A DNA stretch of 64,000 nt from Variovorax sp. TBS-050B (GCF_029893635.1 NZ_JARXYR010000002.1:4439001-4503000), one strand, 5' to 3'. Positions 30,799 through 40,735 are shown, counted from the stretch's first letter. The notes: generated from the sequence alone by a model not told the origin. Numbers and translations: made by a program.

Positions 30799-32067
30799 TC
30801 AGATGTCGAACAGAAGGCGCGACGGGTCTTCGAGCGCTTCCTTCATCGCGACCAGGCCCAGCACGGCTTCGCGGCCGTCGATGATGCGGTGGTCGTAGCT
30901 CATGGCCAGGTAGTTCATCGGACGGACCACGATCTGGCCGTTCTCCACCACCGCGCGGTCCTTGGTGGCGTGCACGCCGAGGATGGCCGACTGGGGCGGG
31001 TTGATGATCGGGGTCGAGAGCATCGAGCCGAAGGTGCCGCCGTTCGAGATCGAGAACGTGCCGCCGGTCATCTCCTCGATGCCGAGCTTGCCTTCCTGGG
31101 CCTTCTTGCCGTACTCGGCGATCTTCTTCTCGATGTCGGCGAAGCTCATCTGGTCGGCATTGCGCAGGATCGGCACCACCAGGCCGCGCGGCGAACCAAC
31201 GGCGATGCCGATGTCGAAGTAGCCGTGGTAGAGGATGTCGTTGCCGTCGACCGAGGCGTTGAGCACCGGGTACTTCTTGAGCGCATGCACCGCGGCCTTC
31301 ACGAAGAAGCTCATGAAGCCGAGCTTCACGCCGTGCTCCTTGGTGAAGCTGTCCTGGAAGCGCTTGCGCAGGTCCATGACGGGCGCCATGTTGACCTCGT
31401 TGAAGGTCGTGAGGATCGCGTTGGTGGACTGCGACTGCAGCAGGCGCTCGGCGATGCGCGCGCGCAGGCGGCTCATCGGCACGCGCTGCTCGGGACGCTC
31501 GCCGAGGTCCGGCGCGCCGGCCGGTGCCGCGACCTGCGGCAGCGCGGGCTTGGCGGCCGGCGCGGGAATGGCGGCGGCAGCGGGCTTGGCACCCGAAGCC
31601 ACGGCGCCGAGCACGTCGCCCTTGGTGACCCGGCCGTCCTTGCCGGTGCCGGCCACGTCGCTGGTCTTCAGGTTGTTGTCGGCCAGCAGCTTGGCAGCGG
31701 CGGGCATGGCCACGTCGGACTTCGCACCGCCGGTGGCGGCTGCAGCCGCAGCGGGTGCCGGCGCGGCTGCCGGCGCCGGTGCGGCCGCAGCGGGTGCTGC
31801 CGCGGGCGCGGCGGCGCCGGCCTTGCCTTCGGTGTCGATCTTCGCGATCACCTGATCGGCCACCACCGTGGCGCCGTCGGGCTGCACGATCTCGGCCAGC
31901 ACGCCGGCCGACGGCGCGGGCACTTCGAGCACGACCTTGTCGGTCTCGATCTCGATCAGGATTTCATCGACGGCGACGGCTTCGCCGGCCTTCTTCTTCC
32001 AGGTCAGCATGGTGGCTTCGGCCACGGATTCGGAAAGCTGGGGGACTTTGACTTCTACGATGGACAT
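30799..32067 (-). CDS. sucB: Dihydrolipoyllysine succinyltransferase (E2) of 2-oxoglutarate dehydrogenase
   Basis: A 422-residue E2 with one N-terminal lipoyl domain (lipoyl Lys44 in ETDKVVLE), an Ala/Pro-rich linker, a peripheral-subunit-binding domain ([17 protein letters not shown]) and a C-terminal catalytic acyltransferase domain. The active-site His/Asp pair is in [13 protein letters not shown]. It forms the core of the complex and transfers succinyl to CoA. It sits between sucA (54-base gap) and lpd. Confidence 0.97.
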   Translation of the reverse strand: MSIVEVKVPQLSESVAEATMLTWKKKAGEAVAVDEILIEIETDKVVLEVPAPSAGVLAEIVQPDGATVVADQVIAKIDTEGKAGAAAPAAAPAAAAPAPAAAPAPAAAAAATGGAKSDVAMPAAAKLLADNNLKTSDVAGTGKDGRVTKGDVLGAVASGAKPAAAAIPAPAAKPALPQVAAPAGAPDLGERPEQRVPMSRLRARIAERLLQSQSTNAILTTFNEVNMAPVMDLRKRFQDSFTKEHGVKLGFMSFFVKAAVHALKKYPVLNASVDGNDILYHGYFDIGIAVGSPRGLVVPILRNADQMSFADIEKKIAEYGKKAQEGKLGIEEMTGGTFSISNGGTFGSMLSTPIINPPQSAILGVHATKDRAVVENGQIVVRPMNYLAMSYDHRIIDGREAVLGLVAMKEALEDPSRLLFDI

Positions 32068-32121
32068 TTGGAGTGAGCTCCGCTTTGTTCTTAAGGGTGT
32101 TCGTGTGAAAGGGGACGGGTT

Positions 32122-34998
32122 TTACTTGGTCAGCACGAAGCCCTTGAGCTTGCCGAACGCGCCATCGACCAGCGCCTTCTGCTGTTCCTGGTGCAGGTGC
32201 GAATAGCCGACTGCAGGCGATGCCGAAGCGGCACGGCCGGAGTAGCCGAGCTTCTGGCCTTCCTGCATGTTTTCGTGGATGTAGTGCTGCACGAAGAACC
32301 AGGCGCCCTGGTTCTGCGGCTCGTCCTGGCACCAGACGAGGTCGACGAGATTCGGGTACTTCTTGATCTCGGCGGCGAAGGCCTTGTGCGGGAACGGATA
32401 GAGCTGCTCGACGCGGATGATCGCCACGTCCTCGTCGCCGCGCTCCTCGCGCTTCTTGGCCAGGTCGTAGTAGACCTTGCCCGAGCAGGCGATCAGGCGC
32501 TTGACCTTCTCGGCCTTGAGGCCCTTGCTGTCCGGGATCACGGTCTGGAAGCCGCCCTTGGTGAACTCGGACAGCGGCGAGGTCGCGTCCTTGTTACGCA
32601 GCAGCGACTTCGGCGTCATGATGATCAGCGGCTTGCGCAGGCTGCGCACCATCTGGCGGCGCAGCAGATGGAAGATCTGGCTGGCCGTGGTCGGCTGCAC
32701 CACCTGCATGTTGGTGTCGGCCGACAGCTGCATGAAGCGCTCGAGGCGCGCCGAGCTGTGCTCAGGGCCCTGGCCTTCGTAGCCGTGCGGCAGCATCATC
32801 GTGAGGCCGTTGACGCGGCCCCACTTCACTTCGCCGGAGGCGATGAACTGGTCGATCACCACCTGCGCGCCGTTCACGAAGTCGCCGAACTGGGCTTCCC
32901 AGATCACGAGCGTGTTCGGATCGTTCGAGGCGTAGCCGTACTCGAAGGCCAGCACGGCTTCTTCGGAGAGGATCGAGTCGATGACGACGAACGGCGCCTG
33001 GTTCTCGGCCACGTTCTGCAGCGGCACGTAGGTGCCTTCGTCGAACTTCTCGCGGTTCTGGTCGTGCAGCACGGCGTGGCGGTGCGTGAACGTGCCGCGG
33101 CCGCTGTCCTCGCCCGAGAGGCGCACCGGGTAGCCGCTGGCGACGAGCGAGGCGAAGGCCATGTGCTCGCCCATGCCCCAGTCGACGTTCACGTCGCCGC
33201 GGCCCATGGCTGCGCGGTCGTCGAGCACCTTCTTCACCAGCGGATGCACGGTGAAGCCCTGCGGCACGGCCGTGATGCGCTCGGCCAGGCGCTTCCACTC
33301 GCTCAGCGGAATGGCGGTGTCGGCCGCGTCGGTCCACTTCTTGTTGAGGTAGGGGCTCCAGTCGACGGCGTACTTGCTCTTGAAGTTCGTGAGCACCGGG
33401 TCGACGGTGTTGCGGCCTTCGTCGAAGGCGGCGCGCTGCGCCTTGACCATGTCGTCGCCGAGCGTGTCGCCCAGGCCCTGCGTCGCCAGCTTGTCGGCGT
33501 ACAGCTTGCGCGTGCCGGGATGCTGGGCGATCTTCTTGTACATGAGCGGCTGGGTGAGCGAGGGGGTGTCCTGCTCGTTGTGGCCCAGCTTGCGGAAGCA
33601 GATGATGTCGACCACCACGTCCTTCTGGAACTCCATGCGGAATTCGAGGGCGAGCTGCGTGGCGAGCACCACGGCTTCGGGATCGTCGCCGTTCACGTGC
33701 AGCACCGGCGCCTCGATCATCTTCACAATGTCCGAGCAGTACAGCGTCGAGCGGCTGTCGCGCGGGTCGCTGGTGGTGAAGCCGATCTGGTTGTTGATGA
33801 CGATGTGCACCGTGCCGCCGGTGAAGTAGCCGCGCGTCTCGGCCAGCGCCAGGGTTTCCATCACGACGCCCTGGCCTGCGAAGGCCGCGTCGCCGTGCAC
33901 GAGCACCGGCAGCACCTGCTTGCCCTGCGGGTCGGCGCGGCGGTCCATGCGGGCGCGCACCGAGCCCTCGACCACCGGGTTCACGATCTCGAGGTGCGAA
34001 GGGTTGAAGGCCAGGCTCAGGTGCACCGGACCGCCGGGGGTGGTCACGTCGGAGCTGAAGCCCTGGTGGTACTTGACGTCGCCGCTCGGCAGGTCTTCGG
34101 GCGCGGTGTGGTCGAACTCGGCGAACAGGTCGGCCGGCATCTTGCCGAGCGAGTTGACCAGCACGTTGAGGCGGCCGCGGTGGGCCATGCCGATGACGAT
34201 TTCCTGCACGCCGCGGACGCCGGCCTGGTTGATCAGCTCGTCCATCGAGACGATGAAGCTCTCGCCGCCTTCGAGCGAGAAGCGCTTCTGGCCCACGTAC
34301 TTGGTGTGCAGGAAGCGCTCGAGGCCTTCGGCGGCCGTGAGGCGGCTCAGCACGTGCTTCTTCTGGTCGGCCGAGAGCTGGGGATTGGTGCGCGCGCTCT
34401 CGAGTTTCTGCTGCCACCAGCGCTTGTGGTTCTGGTCGGTGGTGTACATGTACTCGGCGCCGATGGTGCCGCAGTACGTCTCGCGCAGGGCATTGAGCAG
34501 GTCGCGCAGCGACATGGTCTCCTTGCCGAAGAAGGTGTTGCTGGTGTTGAACACCGTCTCGAGGTCGGCGTCGGTGAAGCCGTAGAACGAGGGCTCCAGT
34601 TCCGGAATGGCGGGACGCTCGGTGCGCTTCAGGGGATCGAGGTCGGCCCAGCGTGCGCCCACGTTGCGATAGGCGGCGATCAGCTGCTGGACGGCGGTGC
34701 GCTTGCGGCCGAGTTCGGAATCGGCGCCGCTGGCCTGGACCACCTTGGTCGTGCCCTGCTTGGCACGCTCGGCGAAGGCGTTGATGACGGGCTGGTGCGG
34801 CACGTCGCGGGTGTTGGAACCGTCGACGGCGGGCACGTTCTGCAGCGCGTCGAAATAGGTGCGCCAGTTGTCGGGGACGCTGCCGGGGTTGGCGAGGTAG
34901 TTTTCGTACATCTCCTCGACATAGGGCGCATTGCCGCCGAAGAGGTAGGTGTTGCCCTGATAGGCGGTGTACGCCGAGGGCGTGGAGGAATCGCTCAT
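32122..34998 (-). CDS. sucA: 2-oxoglutarate dehydrogenase E1 component
   Basis: A 958-residue thiamine-diphosphate enzyme that decarboxylates 2-oxoglutarate in the TCA cycle. Family marks are GMAHRGRLNVLVNSLGK, the ThDP region HGDAAFAGQGVVMETL, NNQIGFTTSDPRD, and the later LPHGYEGQGPEHSSARLERF and WCQDEPQNQGAW. It is first in the operon sucA-sucB-lpd-zapE. The 185 bases upstream, up to prpE, contain a weak promoter candidate. Confidence 0.97.
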   Translation of the reverse strand: MSDSSTPSAYTAYQGNTYLFGGNAPYVEEMYENYLANPGSVPDNWRTYFDALQNVPAVDGSNTRDVPHQPVINAFAERAKQGTTKVVQASGADSELGRKRTAVQQLIAAYRNVGARWADLDPLKRTERPAIPELEPSFYGFTDADLETVFNTSNTFFGKETMSLRDLLNALRETYCGTIGAEYMYTTDQNHKRWWQQKLESARTNPQLSADQKKHVLSRLTAAEGLERFLHTKYVGQKRFSLEGGESFIVSMDELINQAGVRGVQEIVIGMAHRGRLNVLVNSLGKMPADLFAEFDHTAPEDLPSGDVKYHQGFSSDVTTPGGPVHLSLAFNPSHLEIVNPVVEGSVRARMDRRADPQGKQVLPVLVHGDAAFAGQGVVMETLALAETRGYFTGGTVHIVINNQIGFTTSDPRDSRSTLYCSDIVKMIEAPVLHVNGDDPEAVVLATQLALEFRMEFQKDVVVDIICFRKLGHNEQDTPSLTQPLMYKKIAQHPGTRKLYADKLATQGLGDTLGDDMVKAQRAAFDEGRNTVDPVLTNFKSKYAVDWSPYLNKKWTDAADTAIPLSEWKRLAERITAVPQGFTVHPLVKKVLDDRAAMGRGDVNVDWGMGEHMAFASLVASGYPVRLSGEDSGRGTFTHRHAVLHDQNREKFDEGTYVPLQNVAENQAPFVVIDSILSEEAVLAFEYGYASNDPNTLVIWEAQFGDFVNGAQVVIDQFIASGEVKWGRVNGLTMMLPHGYEGQGPEHSSARLERFMQLSADTNMQVVQPTTASQIFHLLRRQMVRSLRKPLIIMTPKSLLRNKDATSPLSEFTKGGFQTVIPDSKGLKAEKVKRLIACSGKVYYDLAKKREERGDEDVAIIRVEQLYPFPHKAFAAEIKKYPNLVDLVWCQDEPQNQGAWFFVQHYIHENMQEGQKLGYSGRAASASPAVGYSHLHQEQQKALVDGAFGKLKGFVLTK

Positions 34999-35116
34999 GA
35001 TCCGCTGACCTTCGCTTCCCTGAAGGAAGCATTAGCTGGTTAAGAAACCTTCCGCGACACGGCTGAACCGGTTGGCGGATGCGACTGTGGCTGGGGAAGG
35101 GCCTGAGTACTTCGGC

Positions 35117-35122
35117 ATTGTG
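35117..35122 (-). promoter_or_regulatory. Weak -10 candidate for the suc operon
   Basis: On the minus strand CACAAT lies about 120 bases before the sucA ATG in the prpE-sucA gap. A TTCGAC hexamer lies 19 bases upstream, slightly too far. This is the best sigma70-like match I see there but it is not strong. Confidence 0.25.
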
Positions 35123-35183
35123 CCACGTTCACCATATGACGGTCGAACGCGGTTGTGCAAGGGGCGCGGAGCACCCCCTCAGG

Positions 35184-37091
35184 TCAGGAAAGCAGCTGCT
35201 TGATCTGCTGCAGCGTCGCGGGGTCGTCGATGGTGGTCAGGTCGCCGGGGTCGCGCTGCTCGCAGACCGCCTGGATCGCGCGCCGCAGCAGCTTGCCGCT
35301 GCGCGTCTTGGGCAGGCCGCTCACGAAGCGCACGCGCGCGGGGCGCGCGAGCGCGCCGAGCTGGTCGGCCACGCGCTTCATGATCTCGCCCTCGAGCTGC
35401 AGCGCCGCATCGGCATCGCTCGCGGCGCGGCCGTCGCGCGGCACCACGAAGGCCATCGCCACTTGCCCCTTGAGCGCGTCGGCGACGCCCACCACCGCCA
35501 CTTCCGCCACGTTCGGGTGCCCCGAGATGCTCTCCTCGATCTCGCGCGTGCCGAGGCGGTGGCCGGCCACGTTGATCACGTCGTCGGTCCGGCCGAGGAT
35601 GTAGAAATAGCCGTCCGCATCGCGGATGCCCCAGTCGAAGGTGGAATACACCATCTTGCCGGGCACGCTCTTCCAGTAGGTGTCGACGAAGCGCGCATCG
35701 TCCCGCCACACCGTCTGCATGAAGCCCGGCGGCGTCGGGCCTTCGATCACGACCACGCCCTTCTCGTTGGCGCCCGTGAGCTCCTCGCCGGTGCTTTCGT
35801 GCAGGATCTTGATGCGATAGCCGTACATCGGCACACCGGGGCTGCCGAACCTGCTCGGCTTCTGCTCCACCCCGTTGGCGATGGTGATGATCGGCCAGCC
35901 CGATTCGGTCTGCCAGTAGTTGTCGATGATCGGCACGCCCAGGCCTTCGCTGATCCAGCGCGCGGTCGGCTCGTCGAGCGGCTCGCCCGCGAGGAAGAGC
36001 GCGCGCAGGCTCGAGAGGTCGTATTTCTTCAGCAGCGCCGGGTCCTGCTTCTTGAGCACGCGCACGGCCGTGGGGGCGCTGAACATCACCGTCACCCTGT
36101 ATTTCTCGACCAGGCGCCACCAGATGCCGCCGTCGGGCTGCCCGTCGATGCCCTGCGTGGGCAGGCCCTCGTACATCAGCGTGGCCATGCCGGCGATCAG
36201 CGGACCGTAGACGATGTAGCTGTGGCCCACCACCCAGCCGATGTCGCTGGTCGAGAAGTAGGTCTCGCCGGCGCGGCCGTCGAAGATGTGCTTCATGCTC
36301 GCCGCCAGCGCCACGGCATAGCCGCCCACGTCGCGCTGCACGCCCTTGGGCCGGCCGGTGGTGCCGCTGGTATAGATGGTGTAGCTGATGTCGGTGGCGG
36401 CAAGCCAGGTGCAGGGCACCTGCGCGTTCAGGTGCCTTTCGCGCAGCGCGCTCGCGAGATGGTCGCGCGCCGGTGTCAGCTGCATCGGCGCGAGCCCGCG
36501 GTCGGTCAGCAGCACCGCCGAAGGCTTGTGGCTCGACAGGCGGATCGCTTCGTCGAGCAGCGGCTTGTACGCGATCACCTTGCCGCCGCGCGAGCCCGCA
36601 TCGGCGCTGACGATCACCTTGGGCTCGGCATCCTCGATCCGGCTGGCGAGCGAGCCGCTCGCAAAGCCGCCGAACACCACGCAATGGATGGCGCCGATGC
36701 GTGCGCAGGCCAGCATCGCGAAAGCGGCCTCGGGAATCATCGGCATGTAGATCAGCACCCGGTCGCCCCGGCCCACGCCGAGTTCTATCAGGCTGGCGGC
36801 GGTGCGCTGCACCTCGGCATGCAGTTCCCGGAAGCTGTAGGTCTTCTCGGTGCCGGTTTCGGTGGAAACGAAGATCAGCGCCGGCTGGTCGCCGCGCGCC
36901 GCGAGATGCCGATCGACCGCGTTGTGGCACAGGTTGGTCGTGCCGCCGACGAACCAGCGCGCGAACGGCGGGTTGCTCGCGTCGAGGATCTGCTGCGGCG
37001 GCACCTGCCAGTCGATCAGCTTCGCCTGCTCGGCCCAGAAGGCCTCGGGCGCATCGATGGACTGGCGATAAAACTCTTCGTAGCGGCTCAT
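35184..37091 (-). CDS. prpE: Propionyl-CoA synthetase (propionate-CoA ligase)
   Basis: A 635-residue AMP-forming acyl-CoA synthetase. The adenylation loop is YTSGTTGRPKGVQRD; other motifs are DNYWQTESGWPI, the YILGRTDDVINVAGHRLGTRE hinge region, and the acetylatable catalytic Lys in KTRSGKLLRR at the C-terminus. The YEEFYRQSIDAPEAFWAEQA start is typical of PrpE. It activates propionate (and probably acetate) for the methylcitrate route. No prpB, prpC or acnD is within the window, so it stands alone between sucA and the isochorismatase-like gene. Confidence 0.9.
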   Translation of the reverse strand: MSRYEEFYRQSIDAPEAFWAEQAKLIDWQVPPQQILDASNPPFARWFVGGTTNLCHNAVDRHLAARGDQPALIFVSTETGTEKTYSFRELHAEVQRTAASLIELGVGRGDRVLIYMPMIPEAAFAMLACARIGAIHCVVFGGFASGSLASRIEDAEPKVIVSADAGSRGGKVIAYKPLLDEAIRLSSHKPSAVLLTDRGLAPMQLTPARDHLASALRERHLNAQVPCTWLAATDISYTIYTSGTTGRPKGVQRDVGGYAVALAASMKHIFDGRAGETYFSTSDIGWVVGHSYIVYGPLIAGMATLMYEGLPTQGIDGQPDGGIWWRLVEKYRVTVMFSAPTAVRVLKKQDPALLKKYDLSSLRALFLAGEPLDEPTARWISEGLGVPIIDNYWQTESGWPIITIANGVEQKPSRFGSPGVPMYGYRIKILHESTGEELTGANEKGVVVIEGPTPPGFMQTVWRDDARFVDTYWKSVPGKMVYSTFDWGIRDADGYFYILGRTDDVINVAGHRLGTREIEESISGHPNVAEVAVVGVADALKGQVAMAFVVPRDGRAASDADAALQLEGEIMKRVADQLGALARPARVRFVSGLPKTRSGKLLRRAIQAVCEQRDPGDLTTIDDPATLQQIKQLLS

Positions 37092-37240
37092 CGGGCTTGT
37101 CTCCTGAAGTTCTTCTGGCGCCGGCGGACGTTGCCACCGAAACTGAATTCATAATTATGGAGACCGATCTTGCGGCAAGCTGACAGCCGGCGCGATCGGT
37201 GCCGGCCCTCGCCACCAACGCCGGAACCTGCCGACCGGCG

Positions 37241-37843
37241 CTAGCGGATCAGCGCAAGCAGTTCGGAGAAAGCCGGATGCTCGGCGGTGCGCAGCCATTC
37301 GAACCCGACCATCTCGGTGGTCACCAGTTCGGCGCCCGCGCCCGCTAGGCGGTCGAAGGCGGCATCGCGGTTGCGCTCGGTGCGTGCGCTGCAGGCGTCG
37401 GTCACGACCCAGACCTCGAATTCGTCTTCCAGCAGGTCGAGCGCGGTCTGCAGCAGGCAGACATGCGCCTCGCAGCCCGCGATCACGATGCTGTTGCGCT
37501 CCTCGGGCGCGGCGGCGGGCTTCTGCAGATGCTTGGGTAGGCTGCGGGCATTGCCCTGCGGCGGCTTTGCCGGCACGCGCAGCCATTCGCCGAGGCCCTC
37601 CTCCACGCCGCTGAAATGCATCTTGGACAGGGTGCGCTGGCACAGCTTCCGGATCTCGGCATCGTTTTCGCCGAGCTTCGACGGGTTGTGTTCCGTGCCC
37701 CATGCCGGCACGCCGAACAAGCGCGCCATCCTGCCGAGGCGCACTGCGTTCTGAACGACGGCTTCGGCCTCGAAGATCGCAGGCATCAATTGCGCCTGGT
37801 AGTCGACCAGCACGAGTTGCGATTGGGAAGCGTCGAGCAGCAT
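37241..37843 (-). CDS. Isochorismatase-family cysteine hydrolase
   Basis: A 200-residue protein with the Asp-Lys-Cys triad of the family: D14 in LVLVDYQ, K74 in TLSKMHF and C129 in IAGCEAHVCLLQTALDLL. It resembles YcaC-like or nicotinamidase-like hydrolases that act on amide or vinyl-ether substrates. The start is the ATG at 37843; a longer open frame upstream is only the antisense shadow of the neighbouring lipoprotein gene. The substrate is unknown. Confidence 0.85.
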   Translation of the reverse strand: MLLDASQSQLVLVDYQAQLMPAIFEAEAVVQNAVRLGRMARLFGVPAWGTEHNPSKLGENDAEIRKLCQRTLSKMHFSGVEEGLGEWLRVPAKPPQGNARSLPKHLQKPAAAPEERNSIVIAGCEAHVCLLQTALDLLEDEFEVWVVTDACSARTERNRDAAFDRLAGAGAELVTTEMVGFEWLRTAEHPAFSELLALIR

Positions 37844-37950
37844 GAACGGAATTCTTTCTTCAGAAGGAGTTGGACCGGCCCGACCGTACCACCGAAAGGA
37901 TCGCTTCGGCCGACGACACGGCCGACCGGCCGCGCCCCTAGACTGCGCGG

Positions 37951-38748
37951 ATGCCGCAGATCCTTCCGCACCGCCGCCTGTCCACGATTCTGGCCCTTTG
38001 CGCGGCGATCGCCATCGGTGGTTGCGGCGGGTTGCGCAGCGGCGGGGCGCCGCTCGGCAGCAGCCTCGAGAAGAGCAGTTGCACGGCACATGCCGACACG
38101 CTGCTCGTGCTGCTGCCCGGCGCGTACTCGCAGCCCGACGAGTTCGTGCGCGAAGGCTTCGTCCGTGCGCTCCAGGACAGCCGGCTCGCGGTCGACGCGA
38201 TGCTGGTCGATGCGCACCTCGGCTACTACAACGACCGCACCATCCTCGTCCGCCTGGATCAGGACGTGATCGCACCCGCACGCGCCCAAGGCTACAAGGC
38301 GGTCTGGATCGTCGGCATTTCCATCGGCGGCTTCGGCGGGCTGCTCTACGCACAGACGCACCCGGGTGCGCTCGCGGGCCTGGTGACCATCGCGCCCTAC
38401 CTCGGCGAGCGCGCCCTCGCCGCCGACATCGCCAATGCCGGCGGGCTCGCGCGCTGGACCGGACCGTTGGGCGATCCGCCCGGCAGCGATCCGCGCCGGC
38501 CAAACGAAACCCAGCTCTGGCAATGGCTGCGCGGCTACGCCGGCCGCACCGCCGGCTTCGGTGCCCAGCCGCCGCTCTACCTGGGCTATGGCGTCGACGA
38601 CCGTTTTGCGTTCAGCCACCGGTTGCTGGCCGCGGCGCTGCCGGCGGACCGCGTGTTCACCACCGAGGGCGGCCACGACTGGCCCGAATGGACGCGGATC
38701 TGGCGCCGCATGCTGCCGACGCTGCCGCTGCCGGGCTGCCCCGGCTGA
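37951..38748 (+). CDS. Putative serine-hydrolase lipoprotein (alpha/beta hydrolase fold)
   Basis: A 265-residue protein with a signal peptide and lipobox AIGGC (Cys25), so probably membrane-anchored in the periplasm. An alpha/beta-hydrolase core shows TLLVLLPGAYSQPDEF near residues 50-65, the nucleophile elbow GISIGG with Ser124, and a C-terminal His in EGGHDWPEW. An acid residue likely lies in YGVDDRF. No precise family is recognised; an esterase or thioesterase role is possible. It diverges from the isochorismatase-like gene with about 107 bases between. Confidence 0.7.
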   Translation: MPQILPHRRLSTILALCAAIAIGGCGGLRSGGAPLGSSLEKSSCTAHADTLLVLLPGAYSQPDEFVREGFVRALQDSRLAVDAMLVDAHLGYYNDRTILVRLDQDVIAPARAQGYKAVWIVGISIGGFGGLLYAQTHPGALAGLVTIAPYLGERALAADIANAGGLARWTGPLGDPPGSDPRRPNETQLWQWLRGYAGRTAGFGAQPPLYLGYGVDDRFAFSHRLLAAALPADRVFTTEGGHDWPEWTRIWRRMLPTLPLPGCPG

Positions 38749-38769
38749 GCGCGCCGCCTCGGCGCGGCG

Positions 38770-39903
38770 TCAATCCGGCCGAAGCCGCAGCAGCTTGCCG
38801 TCGGATTCGTCGGTCAGCACGTACAGCCAGCCGTCGGGCCCCTGCTTCACGTCGCGCACGCGCGCGCCGCGGTCGGCCAGGAGCTTGTGCTCGGCCACCA
38901 CCTTGCCGTCCTTCAGTTCGATGCGGTCGAGGTAGCCGAACTTGAGCGAGCCCACGAAGAGGTTGCCCTTCCATGCCGCGCCGTAGCGGTCGCTGGTCAG
39001 GAAGGCCATGCCCGAGGGCGCGATCGAGGGCACCCAGTAATGCAGCGGCTGCTCCATGCCCTGCCGGGCGGTGATGCCCTCGCCGATTTTGCCGCCGCCA
39101 TAGTTTTCGCCGTAGGTGATCACCGGCCAGCCGTGGTTGCGGCCGGCCTGCGGCACGTTGATCTCGTCGCCGCCCTGGGGACCGTGCTCGGTCATCCAGA
39201 AGCGGCCGTCGGGCGCGAGGGCCGCGCCCTGGCCGTTGCGGTGGCCGTAGCTCCAGATTTCCGGCAAGGCGCCCGGGCGGCCGACGAAGGGGTTGTCCTT
39301 CGGCGCGGTGCCGTCCTTGGCGATGCGCACCACCTTGCCGATGTGGTTGTCGAGCTTCTGCGCATCGTCCTTGCGGCTGTAGCGATCGCCGAGCGTCAGG
39401 AACAGCGTTCCGTCGCGCGCCTCCACGATGCGGCAGCCGAAGTGGTTGCGGCTCGTGACCTTGGGTTGCTGGCTGAAGAGGATCCGCAGGTTCTCGAGCT
39501 TCGTGGCGTCGCCGGAAAGCCGCGCGCTCGCCAGCGCCGTGCCGTTCGCGGAACCCCCGCCGGCCTCGGGCTCCGAGAAGCAGAAGTACAGCGTGCGGTT
39601 CTTCTCGAATTCGGAATCGGCCAGCACGTCCAGCAGACCGCCCTGCCCGCCCGCCGCGATCGCGGGCAGTCCGGCCAGCGGCGCGCCGAGCCGGCCATCG
39701 GCCCCGATCAGGCGCATCCGTCCCGCCCGCTCGGTGACCACGTAGCGCCCTTCGGGAAGAAAGGCCACGCCCCAGGGGTTCTGCAGACCGGTGGCGACGG
39801 TTTCGGCGCGGACCTGGGCGAACGCGGGGGCGGTCAGGCCCAGTCCTGCCAGGCCGATGAGGCTCCCGAGGAGCGCGCGTAATGCCTTTTGCTGCAGTTT
39901 CAT
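38770..39903 (-). CDS. PQQ-dependent sugar dehydrogenase-like exported protein (glucose/sorbosone dehydrogenase family)
   Basis: A 377-residue protein with a signal peptide (LQQKALRALLGSLIGLAGLG, cleaved after AFA). It has the six-bladed propeller motifs of the GSDH/Yli family: TGLQNPWGVAFLPEGRYVVTER at the start, then QGGLLDVL, SRNHFGCRI, YGHRNGQG, EHGPQGGDEIN, GRNHGWPVITYG, and the end YLDRIEL...LLADRGARVRDVKQGPDGWLYVLTDE. It probably oxidises aldose sugars in the periplasm; the true substrate and PQQ use are not shown here. The ATG at 39903 is preferred over 39960 because the signal peptide begins there. Confidence 0.85.
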   Translation of the reverse strand: MKLQQKALRALLGSLIGLAGLGLTAPAFAQVRAETVATGLQNPWGVAFLPEGRYVVTERAGRMRLIGADGRLGAPLAGLPAIAAGGQGGLLDVLADSEFEKNRTLYFCFSEPEAGGGSANGTALASARLSGDATKLENLRILFSQQPKVTSRNHFGCRIVEARDGTLFLTLGDRYSRKDDAQKLDNHIGKVVRIAKDGTAPKDNPFVGRPGALPEIWSYGHRNGQGAALAPDGRFWMTEHGPQGGDEINVPQAGRNHGWPVITYGENYGGGKIGEGITARQGMEQPLHYWVPSIAPSGMAFLTSDRYGAAWKGNLFVGSLKFGYLDRIELKDGKVVAEHKLLADRGARVRDVKQGPDGWLYVLTDESDGKLLRLRPD

Positions 39904-40108
39904 GCTGATTCCAGAAAGTTCGAGCAATCTTGCCGCTAATTGGGCGCCGGATCGAAGCATTTAGCGAATTCACTGGGTGGCCGAAAGCCCATTTGCACCC
40001 AACCGCTTATGCCGCATAAACGTCGACCGTTACACTTTTTCTTTGGCCGAATCAAAAATCTTGAGGGAAATCAACGGTTTGCGTGTACATTCGCGAATTC
40101 GGGTTAAA

Positions 40109-40137
40109 TTGACATAACCGCACGTCATCCATATCCT
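40109..40137 (+). promoter_or_regulatory. Strong sigma70-type promoter for the NlpC/P60 gene
   Basis: A perfect -35 TTGACA (40109-40114), a 17-base spacer and a -10 TATCCT (40132-40137). The -10 ends 7 bases before the ATG at 40145, so the expected transcription start is at or next to the start codon. The gene has no purine-rich Shine-Dalgarno, which fits a leaderless message. Confidence 0.6.
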
Positions 40138-40144
40138 ACGCGCC

Positions 40145-40711
40145 ATGCGTTTTTTCGTCCTACCCGCTTCCCTCCTGTTCGCCGTAGCTGTCCAGGCCGC
40201 CCCTCAACAGGATCGATCCGATGACGAATTGGCCCGGCTGCTGGCCGACAAGGGCCTGATCGGACAATTGCAGCAGGTCCGCCAGACCGTCGCCGAACGC
40301 ACCTCCGATCTCGTGGTCACGGCCATCGGGTTCCTGGGCGTGCCCTACCGCCGCGGCGGCAACACGGTCGAGTCCGGCTTCGACTGCAGCGGCTTCGTCC
40401 GCGCCATGTACAACCAGACGCTCGGCCACGTGCTGCCGCGCCGCGCCGAAGAGCAAGCCGCCGCCACCGAGAAGATCGATCGCAGCCAGCTCAAGCCCGG
40501 CGACCTGGTCTTCTTCAACACGATGCGCCGCGCCTTCAGCCACGTCGGCATCTATGTCGGTGAAGGCAAGTTCATCCACTCGCCGCGCTCGGGCGCCCAG
40601 GTGCGGGTGGAAGACATGAACGGCAGCTACTGGAGCCGCCGCTTCGACGGCGCCCGCCGCGTGCTGGCCGGAACCCCGGCCGCCGAAGAAATCAAGAGCA
40701 CGGGCAACTGA
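40145..40711 (+). CDS. NlpC/P60 (C40) cell-wall peptidase, exported
   Basis: A 188-residue protein with a signal peptide (MRFFVLPASLLFAVAVQAA). The C-terminal NlpC/P60 domain shows GVPYRRGG, catalytic Cys81 in FDCSGFVRAMY, His133 in FSHVGIYVG and His145 in GKFIHSPRSG. The family cleaves D-Glu-mDAP bonds in peptidoglycan peptides. The region before the domain (residues 25-58) is helical. It is convergent with lpdA and shares a bidirectional terminator with it. Confidence 0.88.
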   Translation: MRFFVLPASLLFAVAVQAAPQQDRSDDELARLLADKGLIGQLQQVRQTVAERTSDLVVTAIGFLGVPYRRGGNTVESGFDCSGFVRAMYNQTLGHVLPRRAEEQAAATEKIDRSQLKPGDLVFFNTMRRAFSHVGIYVGEGKFIHSPRSGAQVRVEDMNGSYWSRRFDGARRVLAGTPAAEEIKSTGN

Positions 40712-40735
40712 GCCGCCTGCGCCCGCCACCCCCAC

